Below are positions 43,362 through 53,196 of a DNA stretch of 64,000 nucleotides, piece by piece. The translations under genes and the position numbers were made by a program. Each line of letters starts with the position of its first letter. Positions within the stretch are counted from its first letter, which is position 1. The stretch is from Tieghemostelium lacteum (Eukaryota > Evosea > Eumycetozoa > Dictyosteliales > Raperosteliaceae): positions 496,001-560,000 of the forward strand of contig LODT01000051.1 of NCBI GenBank assembly GCA_001606155.1, given 5' to 3'. The notes beneath the pieces are model-generated. The model was not told the origin of the DNA and made no database searches. It worked only from the letters and a program-made list of their open reading frames with translations.

Positions 43362-44633
43362 TTATTTATCTACAGGTGAATCGTCTACCACAACCAGTGA
43401 AGTATCAATACCAGCATGAATATTAATTACTTTTTTACCTTCAAAATATTTAATAAGAGTTGGTGTGTTTCTAAACTCTTCATCACCATGTCCTAATTTG
43501 CCATTAGTTCCACAACCCCAACTGAAAACTTCACCTTTATCTGAAAGAGCCAATGAATGTGCACCACCAGCTGACACTTGAATAATTTTTATATCATTCT
43601 TTTTAAAATAGTCAATGGGTGTCAATTCATATCGATTTGATGTATCATCACCAAGACCGAGTCTACCTTCTTGACCCCATCCACAAGAATATATATTATT
43701 TGAGTTGGTGATAAACAGTGAATGTGAGGCACCAGTTGACATGGATTTTATCTTTTCTTGTCCTGGTACAAGTACTTTGGTAGGAACTAAAACTCTTCCT
43801 TTTTTATCTTCTCCTATACCTAACTGACCAATTTCATTGCTACCAAATGCATAAGCATTTCCTCTAGCTGACAGTAAAAATGTGCTATCAAATCCGCAAG
43901 ATACCTTTGAAATTTTAATTTTTTCGAGGTTTGGTATTATAGTAGGTAGACGATATTCTACATCAGGTGTATAAGTTTGTTTCATTGAATCGTCTATACC
44001 GGCGGTTGTAGACTCCACTGTGTGAAACTCCATTATCTTCTGTCCTATCTGTCCTTCTACATTGTACCCCCACCCATACACATGTCCTGTATTAGAAACT
44101 GCTATAGTATGATCTAAACCCACACCAATATCAATAATAGGTGTAGATTTCAGTGCCTCGACTAGTGTGGGTGTAGTATGATTGTTGGTAGACCCAGTTC
44201 CTAATTGTCCAAATTCATTACCACCAAATGTCAATACCTTATCATCACCCTCTTTTGTAAGTGCAACTGAAAATGATCTACCTATACACAGTTTCTGTAT
44301 CGGTATAGTTTTGATTATATCTAATAGTTGTGGATACCTATACTGATTAGCAGGCATACCTAAATTGCCATTTTGATTGGTACCCCACATATAAACTTGA
44401 CCATCGCCAGTCAATAGAAATGAGTGTAACCATGAGCTTCCAATTTGTTTTATATTTAAAAATGGTGGTAGATGTGATACATGTTGTGGATGTAGTTTAT
44501 CTTTATCACCTGATAATCCCAATTTATAATTTTCACCACATCCAAATGAATATAATGTATTTTTAATTGTTTTACTGGTGGTTGTAGAATAAAACCTATA
44601 AGAATTTATTGATTTTACAAATATGTGATTCAT
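43362..44633 (-). CDS. RCC1-repeat protein, probably mitochondrial (RCC1L-like)
   Basis: An intronless 423-codon frame. The N-terminus MNHIFVKSINSYRFYSTTTSK is basic and hydroxylated with no acids, a plausible mitochondrial presequence. About seven RCC1-type blades follow: LYSFGCGENYKLGLSGD, VYMWGTNQNGNLGMP, VLTFGGNEFGQLGTG, VYGWGYNVEGQIGQK, AYAFGSNEIGQLGIG, IYSCGWGQEGRLGLG and VFSWGCGTNGKLGHGDEEF. The human relative RCC1L (WBSCR16) supports mitoribosome assembly and acts on OPA1; the match here rests on the presequence and overall shape, so a different RCC1-family role is possible. It converges on dph2 with 25 bases between the stops. Confidence 0.82.
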   Translation of the reverse strand: MNHIFVKSINSYRFYSTTTSKTIKNTLYSFGCGENYKLGLSGDKDKLHPQHVSHLPPFLNIKQIGSSWLHSFLLTGDGQVYMWGTNQNGNLGMPANQYRYPQLLDIIKTIPIQKLCIGRSFSVALTKEGDDKVLTFGGNEFGQLGTGSTNNHTTPTLVEALKSTPIIDIGVGLDHTIAVSNTGHVYGWGYNVEGQIGQKIMEFHTVESTTAGIDDSMKQTYTPDVEYRLPTIIPNLEKIKISKVSCGFDSTFLLSARGNAYAFGSNEIGQLGIGEDKKGRVLVPTKVLVPGQEKIKSMSTGASHSLFITNSNNIYSCGWGQEGRLGLGDDTSNRYELTPIDYFKKNDIKIIQVSAGGAHSLALSDKGEVFSWGCGTNGKLGHGDEEFRNTPTLIKYFEGKKVINIHAGIDTSLVVVDDSPVDK

Positions 44634-44969
44634 ATCGAAAAAAACAACATAAAAAAATTAAAATTTAAAACATAAATTATATTAATATTAATTTTTATTA
44701 TTATTATAATTATTGTATTTTAGAACTTCTTAAGTTATCTATTAATATTATTAATCTTGAACAATTTTAAACCTAATTTAATATATTCACAAAAATCCCT
44801 CAATTTTAAAAAGTTTTGATTTTGATGAAATATCTGAGTTTATTTGGTCAAAATAATATCTTTGTATAGTTCATTTCTTTTAATTTAGGTCGCATAAATT
44901 TAAGTTTTTGAAACCAATAAATTAAAAGCACAATTAAAAAAAATGATTACCAAATAATATTTTTTTTTT
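44634..44969. other. Spacer between RCC1-like and small membrane protein genes
   Basis: A 336-base AT-rich divergent spacer. I see no gene or repeat. Confidence 0.5.
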
Positions 44970-45248
44970 ATGATATTGACAAAAGAAACTCTAGACGAGA
45001 TTAAAAGTTTAGCAAAACCATACCAAGCTGTAACTATTGAGAGTTACGAAAACGGTGTTATAAAGTCTGTTAAATACGAGCTTTCATTCAAATTACTTGT
45101 TGCTGTGGTTGTTGGTGCTACCGTTGTTGTTACAATAACAGTTATTGTTTTAGCCATTAAATTACCTATTGTTCTTAACTTTCTATCAAACAATGCTGGG
45201 GTCATTATTCAATTGGTTTGCGCCGCAAAGGGTAAAGAAAAAAAATAA
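44970..45248 (+). CDS. Small membrane protein, 92 residues
   Basis: A 92-codon frame with an amphipathic N-terminal half (TKETLDEIKSLAKPYQAVTI) and a strongly hydrophobic helix, LLVAVVVGATVVVTITVIVLAI. A second, weaker hydrophobic stretch (IVLNFLSNNAGVIIQLVCAA) and a basic end (KGKEKK) follow. It could be a one- or two-pass protein of an internal membrane. A second frame overlapping its end (45169-45369) also encodes a hydrophobic segment but lacks other support. I recognise no family. Confidence 0.55.
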   Translation: MILTKETLDEIKSLAKPYQAVTIESYENGVIKSVKYELSFKLLVAVVVGATVVVTITVIVLAIKLPIVLNFLSNNAGVIIQLVCAAKGKEKK

Positions 45249-45514
45249 CATTGTTATAATTGAAAGGTCTACACGAAGAATATGGTTCCTAATTGGTGTA
45301 GGGTTAATTTTTATCTACTGGTTACGTAAACCTAGAACTATTCATGCCCTATTTTCGCTGCCCCAATAGATAAGCTTTCCGAGCCCAACCATACCACCTT
45401 TATTAAATTAACATTACCCATTTTTGGCCAATCACGTTACCAAAATAAATTAATTATTGCGCCTTTTGTGCTGCTATAAAAAATTATTTTTTATTTTAGA
45501 TTGAACACTCAAAA

Positions 45515-46456
45515 ATGACAATTCAATTGTATATGGATACTTGTGATAGTGTTGATAAAACACAACCATTTATTATGGGTATTGATGAAGCTGGTAGAGG
45601 TCCAGTAATGGGACCTATGGTATATGGATCTTGTTGGTGTCCAGTGTCACAACAAGATGCACTAAAGAAACTAAAATTTGATGGTACAGATTAATTAAGG
45701 TTGTGGTGATTTAGGATATTAGTTATTAATTAAAGCTTTTAAATGTGGAATATAGATTCAAAGAAACTATCAGAAAATGCTAGAGAAAAACTATTTGATG
45801 TTGTATTAGCAAATTCAAAAATAATGGGATTTCAAACTGTTGTGTCAACACCAGAACATATATCACAACTAATGAATAGACGTACTCCAGTATCTTTAAA
45901 TGTAATTTCACATGATTCAGCAATACAAATGATTGAATCGGTACTGAAAAAAGGTATAAATCTTCAAGAGGTCTATTTGGATACTGTAGGTACACCTAAG
46001 ACCTACCAAGATAAACTCTATAAACTATTCCCAAATATACCAAAAATTGTAGTATCTAGTAAAGCTGATAGTCTTTATCCTATTGTTTCAGCAGCATCCA
46101 TCTGTGCAAAAGTTATACGTGATAGTTTGGTTAAAAATACTACATTTGATCAATTGAATTTATCGGAATCCGAAACACCAAATTTAGAGTTTGGATCTGG
46201 ATATCCAAGTGACCCAGTCACCAAGAAATGGTTGACAGATAATGGTGATAAGATATTTGGATTTCCAAATTGTATTAGATTTTCATGGTCTACAGCAGTT
46301 AATGCAATGAAAAAACAGAGTTGCCATGTAGTTTGGCCTCCTAAAAACAATGCAAAACCCTCCAAATATTTTGTGCCCACATCAGAGAACATTAAGAATA
46401 AAAGATTTCAATATTTTGAACAAAATTCAATATCTAGGATAGATAATGAATTTTAA
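45515..46456 (+). CDS. rnaseh2A: Ribonuclease H2 subunit A
   Basis: Exons 45515-45683 and 45756-46456 give 289 residues. RNase H2 removes ribonucleotides from genomic DNA and RNA from RNA-DNA hybrids. The catalytic residues are visible: Asp and Glu in MGIDEAGRGPVMGPM, Asp in VYLDTVGTP and Asp in SSKADSLYPIVSAASICAK. The C-terminal SGYPSDPVTKKWL and IRFSWST blocks are typical of the eukaryotic A subunit. The intron begins GTACAG, an unusual donor, but the join FDDSKKLSENARE restores the conserved DSKxLS motif exactly, so I trust it. It converges on the FAM86-like gene with 33 bases between. Confidence 0.94.
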
Positions 46457-46489
46457 AATGTATATATATCCAAATGATCTATAGGTGTA

Positions 46490-47603
46490 CTACAGTTGTT
46501 TATTATAGATTTTATAGAGAACTATTTGAGAACCATCGTATATGAATGGTGATGGGTTAAGTAGATTGGCAGTAGATGTTATATCTTCAACTATAAGATT
46601 ATTAAATGATTTAATTTCATTTTTAAATATTCCAAAGGTTTGTTCGTTTCTTATGGTTGAGGAAATGTATGCAACTGATGATGTTGAGTTACATAGAATT
46701 CTATTTAAAATGGCAACTAAATATTTACATAATGATGGTTCATAGACAATATCAGCACCTAAAATGATATCCGATTGTAAATCTAAACATTGATCAATAT
46801 GTTCAATATCTGGAATCTCCCAATCAAATAATCTAACTTTAAATATATTTTCATCCACTTCTTTTGGATTTTCATTAATTTCTAAATCTATAGAATCTGT
46901 ACATTGTATATTGTCTATATAAATCAAATTTGTTTAGTATTTCATATTCGAACGCCATGGCTAATTAGGGATATATACTTAATAATAAGTTATCTCTAAG
47001 ATTATATAAAACTTTTGGGGAATAGTCAGTTAATACTACAGATTTCAAATTTGAGATGAATTTTAAAACTAGTCCTATAAGACCAGTACCACTGCCTAGT
47101 TCAAGTATTCTTTTGTTTTCAAAAAGATGTTTGTTGCCTAAAATGAAATCAGAGAGCTGATATGCAGCACCCCATGTAGTCATACCAACTAGATTAAATG
47201 CAGTTTCATTCTTTACTGTAACCCATTGATTATCTCTAATACAATAGGATTTATAACATTCGTTATTGTCTGATGATGTTGATGATGAACCTGCACTGAA
47301 TAACTGCATGAAATTATCTAAAAGTGTGTCATTGACTTCTAATTTCTGTGATTCTACAGTATCTATAACCATCTTTAGAAACTTTAAACAATAGGCATTG
47401 GTAGGTCTTGACAAATCAACAGCAATCTCGCTATTGATTTTCTCTTGTAGTTCTTTGAAATCTCTGAAATTTATAACATTTCCAATAAAATATTGAGGGA
47501 ATTCAGATTTTAAATTAGTTAACATCAATGGAATATGTACCATCTGATGATAATAGATTTTAATTTTTTTTATAAATTCATTATCTGTTTCGATTGATGT
47601 CAT
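46490..47603 (-). CDS. FAM86/EEF2KMT-like protein-lysine methyltransferase
   Basis: Exons 47603-46979 and 46914-46490 give 349 residues; the intron starts GTATAT and ends TATAG. The N-terminal half (TWGAAYQLSDFIL preceded by AFNLVGMTTWG) leads into the seven-strand methyltransferase core with the SAM motif ILELGSGTGLIGLVLKF, the acidic VVLTDYS, VRLFDWEIPD-like and LGADIVYEPSL (post-I DxVY). This arrangement, with an N-terminal extension of about 140 residues, fits the FAM86/Efm3 branch of METTL21-like enzymes, which trimethylates a lysine of elongation factor 2. The substrate is inferred. A fragment of this gene lies in the spacer of the downstream duplication. Confidence 0.86.
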
Positions 47604-49993
47604 CTGTATTGTATCTGAATGCCAAACTAATTAAAAAAAAAAAAAAAAAAACTAAGATATATCTTAGATTTTATTCAATTTCAATTGTAGATTTTGTTTT
47701 CTTTTTGTTTGGGAATTGGGCAAAAATAATCTCTTGCACCTATATTTTCAATATATTGTTTAATGTTTGTTGGTAATTGATCATGAAGTTCATGTAACAT
47801 GAATTTTGGAAATGGCTGTAGCTTAGAAGAAAGAATTCCAGTTATGATATCATCAGATGGTGTAAAATTAGTATTGACAAATGTACTTTGAAAAAAGCTG
47901 TAATCTATAGAGTATAAAGCACTACGGAATGAAAAATAAAATAGTTTGGTCATCAACTCTGGTGAATCGGAGAATATCAATGGAATCAACTCTTTTTTGT
48001 CTTTAAGAAGTGTTAGTAAATGACTTACAACATTAAAGTTATATTTCTTTGACCACATTACAAGACATTTGATCATTTTTAATTGACAGTTACTGATAAG
48101 CTGTTTAAGCAGTGATTGTGAAATGTCATAATTAAATTCTAATTTGGTCAATATCAGCTCTACCATTTCATAGTTTTCATGTATGATAAAATCTTCAGTA
48201 TGTGTTACCAAATAGTATTTATGATGTTTACTGTGTGGTTGATTGTTTGTAATTACATTCATCATATCAAATGAACAATATGCCAGTGTTGTATCATGTT
48301 CATAGTTTTTGTAAGGATGATTAGTGTATGGTTTTACCAGTGCAGCCAATTTCAAATCATCCTTTTGAAAGATATTTTTAAGAGCACGTTGATGTTTAGT
48401 CCAATCAATCTCCGAAGTTGGTCCCTGGTTTAATAAGAACTCTGCTATCTCATAATGGCAGTACTCCATAGCATGATACAAATCACCATATCTGTCTTTG
48501 GTTAATCTAAGACCATTATCGGGGTTGTAAAAGTACTGAACAACTGATAAATAGTTTTTCTCAATTGCCGACTGTACACTCTTATTTGTCAAAACAATGT
48601 TATTTCCTGTGAATAGTGAGAGAATCAGAGGATCATTGTGAAATCCAGAGCTTAATGAACTATCATCGAAATAGAAAGAGACAGTGCAATGTGGTTCCAA
48701 AGATTGATCGCTACTATTTTCTGAAACTGAGATTTTAGGCAAAAGATAGTTGAGTACATTAAATTTTGCATTGGTGATATTATAGTTTTTCTCGAATGGT
48801 TGTGATTCTAAATACTGAATGACTTCAACATTATCATTTTCAATTGCATTATTAAAGATAGATTCCCAATCCATCATATCTCTTATAAGTTGATTTGAAT
48901 TATTCATTTTAATTACTGTAGTTAGAACATCTATTACTCTCTCTAATATTGATCTATTGAGTAATTGGTGTGGCTCAAATGTGATTTTAAATTGAGTTTT
49001 CTGTAAGAATTCTGGGTTGGTCATGATAACAGATACCAGAGACTTATGCCAACACATTTTTATATTCGACTGGAACGACATTCCTTGAATATACCCATGA
49101 TGATATAACCAGATGTACTGGTCCATATGTTCTGGAGTCATTGTCCTAATCAGTGACTTTGGATATATTGGTTTTTTACCATTCTCTAGAAAATGTTTGG
49201 AGAATAAGAATTTATAGAGACCTTCATTTTTAATATTAAAAGCTTGCACTAGATTTCGAATAGGAAAGAAGATTTGATTATCAAATAAATCATTTTCTTT
49301 AAAGATTTGGTAGAGGTATTGGTAATATGGTAGAGTTTCAAATTTGGTGGATGTAATATCTAACATGTGTTCGAGATACCCACGGCTTCCATTAAAAAGA
49401 AGATCAAACATTTCATGGAATCCAAACTTATCAAAATAGTATTTAACTACTCTAACAGAGAAATGTTGACTATAGAACTCTAATTTGTGCAGTGTGACAT
49501 GCTGCATAATCAAATTGAATATATCTATATCCAAGTTATTGAGAGTCTTCAAATTGTCTCTTAGTTTTTGTGATGAGAAATACAAATTGAATTGATAGGT
49601 AAACTCTTGATAAAACTGATTGAAAACCTCTAACGGTGGATTAAGTGTTAAAAATCCAGCTACATTTTTAAAATCCAAATAAAACTTTATATCACCAGTT
49701 GTTTTATATTTAGTCTGATGAGTTTTTAGTTTCTCTACTAACAAGTCCAGTTTATTCCAATTAACACAATCCTCCAATGTTAAGGAATAATAGTTTTGTC
49801 TTCTACCTGTTTTTACATTAAGAACTATTTCTTTAATAAAATTAAAGATTAAAGAATTTAAGATTTTGTTTCTATAAACTCTAAAAAATAAAGCATCCAT
49901 ATGGTGTCTCAAGCTACTATACTAAATGCAAAAAAATAATTTTCTGATTTTTTTTTATTGGATCATTTAATCACAAAATTTTAAACAAGATGT
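46813..49993 (-). repeat. Tandem duplication unit 1 (FAM86 plus ankyrin-type gene)
   Basis: This unit starts inside exon 2 of the FAM86-like gene and ends just after a sequence matching the start codon of the mS25 gene (caagatgt at 49986-49993). Unit 2 follows directly. The two units are about 95% alike in the ankyrin-type genes. Confidence 0.75.
47681..49912 (-). CDS. Ankyrin-repeat-type dictyostelid protein, copy 1
   Basis: An intronless 743-codon frame. The start MRHHMDALFFRVYRNKILNS and the head region (IKEIVLNVK, then LTLEDCVNWNKLDLLVEKLK) belong to a large dictyostelid family in which an N-terminal signature is followed by loose ankyrin-like repeats. Examples here are SVVQYFYNP, LYHAMEYCHYEIAEFLLNQG and FIIHENYEMVELILTKLEF. 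No catalytic motif, signal peptide or membrane helix is seen. Function is unknown. The protein is nearly identical to the one encoded at 50141-52390. Differences cluster, for example LLFNGSRGYLEHMLD here against RLFNGNPANIDYMLD there. Confidence 0.8.
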   Translation of the reverse strand: MRHHMDALFFRVYRNKILNSLIFNFIKEIVLNVKTGRRQNYYSLTLEDCVNWNKLDLLVEKLKTHQTKYKTTGDIKFYLDFKNVAGFLTLNPPLEVFNQFYQEFTYQFNLYFSSQKLRDNLKTLNNLDIDIFNLIMQHVTLHKLEFYSQHFSVRVVKYYFDKFGFHEMFDLLFNGSRGYLEHMLDITSTKFETLPYYQYLYQIFKENDLFDNQIFFPIRNLVQAFNIKNEGLYKFLFSKHFLENGKKPIYPKSLIRTMTPEHMDQYIWLYHHGYIQGMSFQSNIKMCWHKSLVSVIMTNPEFLQKTQFKITFEPHQLLNRSILERVIDVLTTVIKMNNSNQLIRDMMDWESIFNNAIENDNVEVIQYLESQPFEKNYNITNAKFNVLNYLLPKISVSENSSDQSLEPHCTVSFYFDDSSLSSGFHNDPLILSLFTGNNIVLTNKSVQSAIEKNYLSVVQYFYNPDNGLRLTKDRYGDLYHAMEYCHYEIAEFLLNQGPTSEIDWTKHQRALKNIFQKDDLKLAALVKPYTNHPYKNYEHDTTLAYCSFDMMNVITNNQPHSKHHKYYLVTHTEDFIIHENYEMVELILTKLEFNYDISQSLLKQLISNCQLKMIKCLVMWSKKYNFNVVSHLLTLLKDKKELIPLIFSDSPELMTKLFYFSFRSALYSIDYSFFQSTFVNTNFTPSDDIITGILSSKLQPFPKFMLHELHDQLPTNIKQYIENIGARDYFCPIPKQKENKIYN

Positions 49994-50096
49994 GAATCTC
50001 CCAATCAAATCTAATTTTAAATATATTTTCATCCACTTTTTTTGTATTTTCATTAATTTCTAACTATAGAATTTGTATTGTATCTGAATGCCAAAC
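49994..50096 (-). pseudogene. Remnant of a duplicated FAM86-like gene
   Basis: Bases 49994-50078 match 46813-46906 (exon 2 of the FAM86-like gene) with a few indels. Bases 50074-50096 match 47605-47627, just upstream of its start codon. About 700 bases between these two points, most of the gene, are missing here. This is a host gene copy lost after tandem duplication. Confidence 0.75.
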
Positions 50097-50140
50097 AATC
50101 AAAAAAAATATTTATATATAGATCTATATCTTAGATTTTA

Positions 50141-52390
50141 TTAAATTGTAGTAGGTTTTGAAATTTTGTTTTCTTTTTGTTTGGGAATTGGGCAAAAATA
50201 ATCTCTTGCACCTATATTTTCAATATATTGTTTAATGTTTGTTGGTAATTGATCATGAAGTTCATGAAATATGAATTTTGGAAATGGCTGTAGCTTAGAA
50301 GAAAGAATTCCAGTTATGATATCATCAGATGGTGTAAAATTAGTATTGACAAATGTACTTTGAAAAAAGCTGTAATCTTTAGAGTTTAAAGCACTACGGA
50401 ATGAAAAATAAAATAGTTTGGTCATCAACTCTGGTGAATCGGAGAATATCAATGGAATCAACTCTTTTTTGTCTTTAAGAAGTGTTAGTAAATGACTTAC
50501 AACATTAATGCTATATTTCTTTGACCATAATACAAGACATTTGATCATTTTTAATTGACAGTTACTGATAAGCTGTTTAAGAAGTGATTGTGAAATGTCA
50601 TATTTAAATTCTAATTTGGTCAATATCAACTCTACCATTTCATAGTTTTCATGTATGATAAAATCTTCAGTATGTGTTACCAAATAGTATTTATGATGTT
50701 TACTGTGTGGTTGATTGTTTGTAATTACATTCATCATATCAAATGAACAATATGCCAGTGTTTTATCATGTTCATAGTTTTTGTAAGGTAGATGATTAGT
50801 GTATGGTTTTACCAGTGCAGCCAATTTCAAATCATCCTTTTGAAAGATATTTTTAAGAGCACGTTGATGTTTAGTCCAATCAATCCCCAAGGTTGGTCCC
50901 TGGTTGAATAAGAACTCTGCTACCTCATAATGGCAGTACTCCATAGCATGATACAAATCACGATATCTGTCTTTGGTTAATCTAAGACCATTATCGGGGT
51001 TGTAAAAGTACTGAACAACTGATAAATAGTTTTTCTCAATTGCCGACTTTACACTCTTATTTGTCAAAACAATGTTATTTCCTGTGAATAGTGAGAGAAT
51101 CCTGCGATCATTGTGCAATCCAGAGCTTAATGAACTATCATCGAAATGGAAAGAGGCAGTACCATGTGGCTCCAAAGATTGATCGCTACTATTTTCTGAA
51201 ACTGAGATTTTAGGCAAAAGATAGTTGAGTACATTAAATTTTGCATTGGTGATATTATAGTTTTTCTCGAATGGTTGTGATTCTAAATACTGAATGACTT
51301 CAACATTATCATTTTCAATTGCATTATTAAAGATAGATTCCCAATCCATCATATCTCTTATAAGTTGATTTGAATTATTCATTTTAATTACTGTAGTTAG
51401 AACCTCTATTACTCTCTCTAATACTGCTCTATTGAGTAATTGGTGTGGCTCAAATGTGATTTTAAATTGAGTTTTTTGTAAGAATTCTGGGTTGGTCATG
51501 ATAACAGATACCAGAGACTTATGCCAACACATTTTTATATTCGACTGGAACGACATTCCTTGAATATACCCATGATGATATAACCAGATGTACTGGTCCA
51601 TATGTTCTGGAGTCATTGTCCCAATCAGTAACTTTGGATATATTGGTTTTTTACCATTCTCTAGGAAATGTTTGGAGAATAAGAATTTATAGAGATCTTC
51701 ATTTTTAATATTAAAAGCTTGCACTAGATTTCGAATAGGAAAGAAAATTTGATTATCAAATAAATCATTTTCTTTAAAGATTTGGTAGAGGTATTGGTAA
51801 TATGGTAGAGTTTCAAATTTGGTGGATGTAATATCTAACATATAATCTATATTCGCAGGGTTTCCATTAAAAAGACGAACAAACATTTCATGGAATCCAA
51901 ACTTATCAAAATAGTATTTAACTACTCTAACAGAGAAATGTTGACTAAAGATGTTCTCTAATTTGTGCAGTGTGACATGCTGCATAATCAAATTGAATAT
52001 ATCTATATCCAAGTTATTGAGAGTCTTCAAATTTTCTCTTAGTTTTTGTGATGAGAAATACAAATTGAATTGATAGGTAAACTCTTGATAAAACTGATTG
52101 AAAACCTCTAACGGTGGATTAAGTGTTAAAAATCCAGCTACATTTTTAAAATCCAAATAAAACTTTATATCACCAGTTGTTTTATATTTAGTCTGATGAG
52201 TTTTTAGTTTCTCTACTAACAAGTCCAGTTTATTCCAATTAACACAATCCTCCAATGTTAAGGAATAATAGTTTTGTCTTCTACCTTTTTTTACATTAAG
52301 AACTATTTCTTTAATATATTTAAAGATTAAAGAATTTAAGATTTTGTTTCTATAAACTCTAAAAAATAAAGCATCCATATTGTGTCTCAA
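50141..52390 (-). CDS. Ankyrin-repeat-type dictyostelid protein, copy 2
   Basis: An intronless 749-codon frame and the sister of the gene at 47681-49912, alike in well over nine of ten residues along the full length. It differs by small in-frame indels (for example KLENIFSQHF against KLEFYSQHF, and NHLPYKNYEHDK against NHPYKNYEHDT) and a different C-terminus (ISKPTTI). Both copies are open, so both may be functional. The 3' flank of this copy is the original one, because it runs on into the mS25 promoter. Ankyrin-like repeats usually mediate protein binding; no partner is known. Confidence 0.8.
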   Translation of the reverse strand: MRHNMDALFFRVYRNKILNSLIFKYIKEIVLNVKKGRRQNYYSLTLEDCVNWNKLDLLVEKLKTHQTKYKTTGDIKFYLDFKNVAGFLTLNPPLEVFNQFYQEFTYQFNLYFSSQKLRENLKTLNNLDIDIFNLIMQHVTLHKLENIFSQHFSVRVVKYYFDKFGFHEMFVRLFNGNPANIDYMLDITSTKFETLPYYQYLYQIFKENDLFDNQIFFPIRNLVQAFNIKNEDLYKFLFSKHFLENGKKPIYPKLLIGTMTPEHMDQYIWLYHHGYIQGMSFQSNIKMCWHKSLVSVIMTNPEFLQKTQFKITFEPHQLLNRAVLERVIEVLTTVIKMNNSNQLIRDMMDWESIFNNAIENDNVEVIQYLESQPFEKNYNITNAKFNVLNYLLPKISVSENSSDQSLEPHGTASFHFDDSSLSSGLHNDRRILSLFTGNNIVLTNKSVKSAIEKNYLSVVQYFYNPDNGLRLTKDRYRDLYHAMEYCHYEVAEFLFNQGPTLGIDWTKHQRALKNIFQKDDLKLAALVKPYTNHLPYKNYEHDKTLAYCSFDMMNVITNNQPHSKHHKYYLVTHTEDFIIHENYEMVELILTKLEFKYDISQSLLKQLISNCQLKMIKCLVLWSKKYSINVVSHLLTLLKDKKELIPLIFSDSPELMTKLFYFSFRSALNSKDYSFFQSTFVNTNFTPSDDIITGILSSKLQPFPKFIFHELHDQLPTNIKQYIENIGARDYFCPIPKQKENKISKPTTI

Positions 52391-52488
52391 GCCCGCTGTC
52401 CTAAATTCAAAATGATAATTTTCTGATTTTTTTTTATTTTTCTATCATTTTTGAAACGGACGATTTCATCACAAAATTTTAAATCAAG

Positions 52489-53015
52489 ATGTCAATGAAA
52501 AGATTTTATGATATATTAGGTTTAAAGAAACCACAAAATTTTAGACAATTATTAAAAGCATATTGTCACGAAAAAGTATATTTATATGATGCCAAACAGA
52601 TTACTTTTTGTACATCAAAGACTGGTCAAGGAAATACAGGTTCAAGGTAACTTTTGATCTATTAAATTTACCAAAGACAGAAGCTTGGTAATATTAACCT
52701 TAATATATCAATGATAAACAGAATATTTAAATATCAGTATTTAGAACCATTTCAATTTTGGAATAAAGAAGTTAGTTTTAAAACAATTAAATTGAATAAC
52801 GGAAATCCATATGTAGAAGTTGAAACTTGTAGGTACAACATTCCAAATAGATGGACATCAATATGAGTGTTATATTGACATTAATACACTATTACACAGT
52901 GAGTGGAGAAATTCATAAAATTGATACAAAAAATATAAATGCAACAGAGATTTTAAATAAGGTTTTACAAGTATCTAAAGGCAAAAAAATTAGTGTTAAC
53001 ATCCCAGATGTATAA
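52489..53015 (+). CDS. mrps25: Mitochondrial small-subunit ribosomal protein mS25
   Basis: Three short exons (52489-52646, 52722-52828, 52900-53015) join to 126 residues, close to mS25 length. Donors are GTAACT and GTAGGT; acceptors are AACAG and CACAG. The product starts MSMKRFYDILGLKK and continues with VYLYDAKQITFCTSK, then NTGSR and a helix. It ends NPYVEVETLSGEIHKIDTK and ATEILNKVLQVSKGKK, which parallels mS25 of the L51/S25/CI-B8 thioredoxin-like fold. The last intron is supported because its removal joins the two halves of that conserved block in frame. It begins at the edge of the tandem duplication, whose breakpoint touches its ATG. Confidence 0.78.
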
Positions 53016-53196
53016 ATATATAGAAGACTCTCAAATAAAAACAACAGTACAGATCATTTACAGGTGTATAAAAATTCGAATTGTCATGTGAATCGAAGAA
53101 ACCTCCAAAAAAAAAAAAATTTTTTTTTCTATTTTCACTGACCTGTTGACTTGATTGTACAGCAGATGATATTTAGAAAATTGACAATAGCAAAGA

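Larger units (their letters stand above)
49994..52492 (-). repeat. Tandem duplication unit 2 (ankyrin-type gene, FAM86 mostly deleted)
   Basis: This unit repeats unit 1 from the FAM86 exon 2 breakpoint to the mS25 start codon. It is shorter by about 680 bases, which matches the deletion of the FAM86 copy. Confidence 0.75.
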
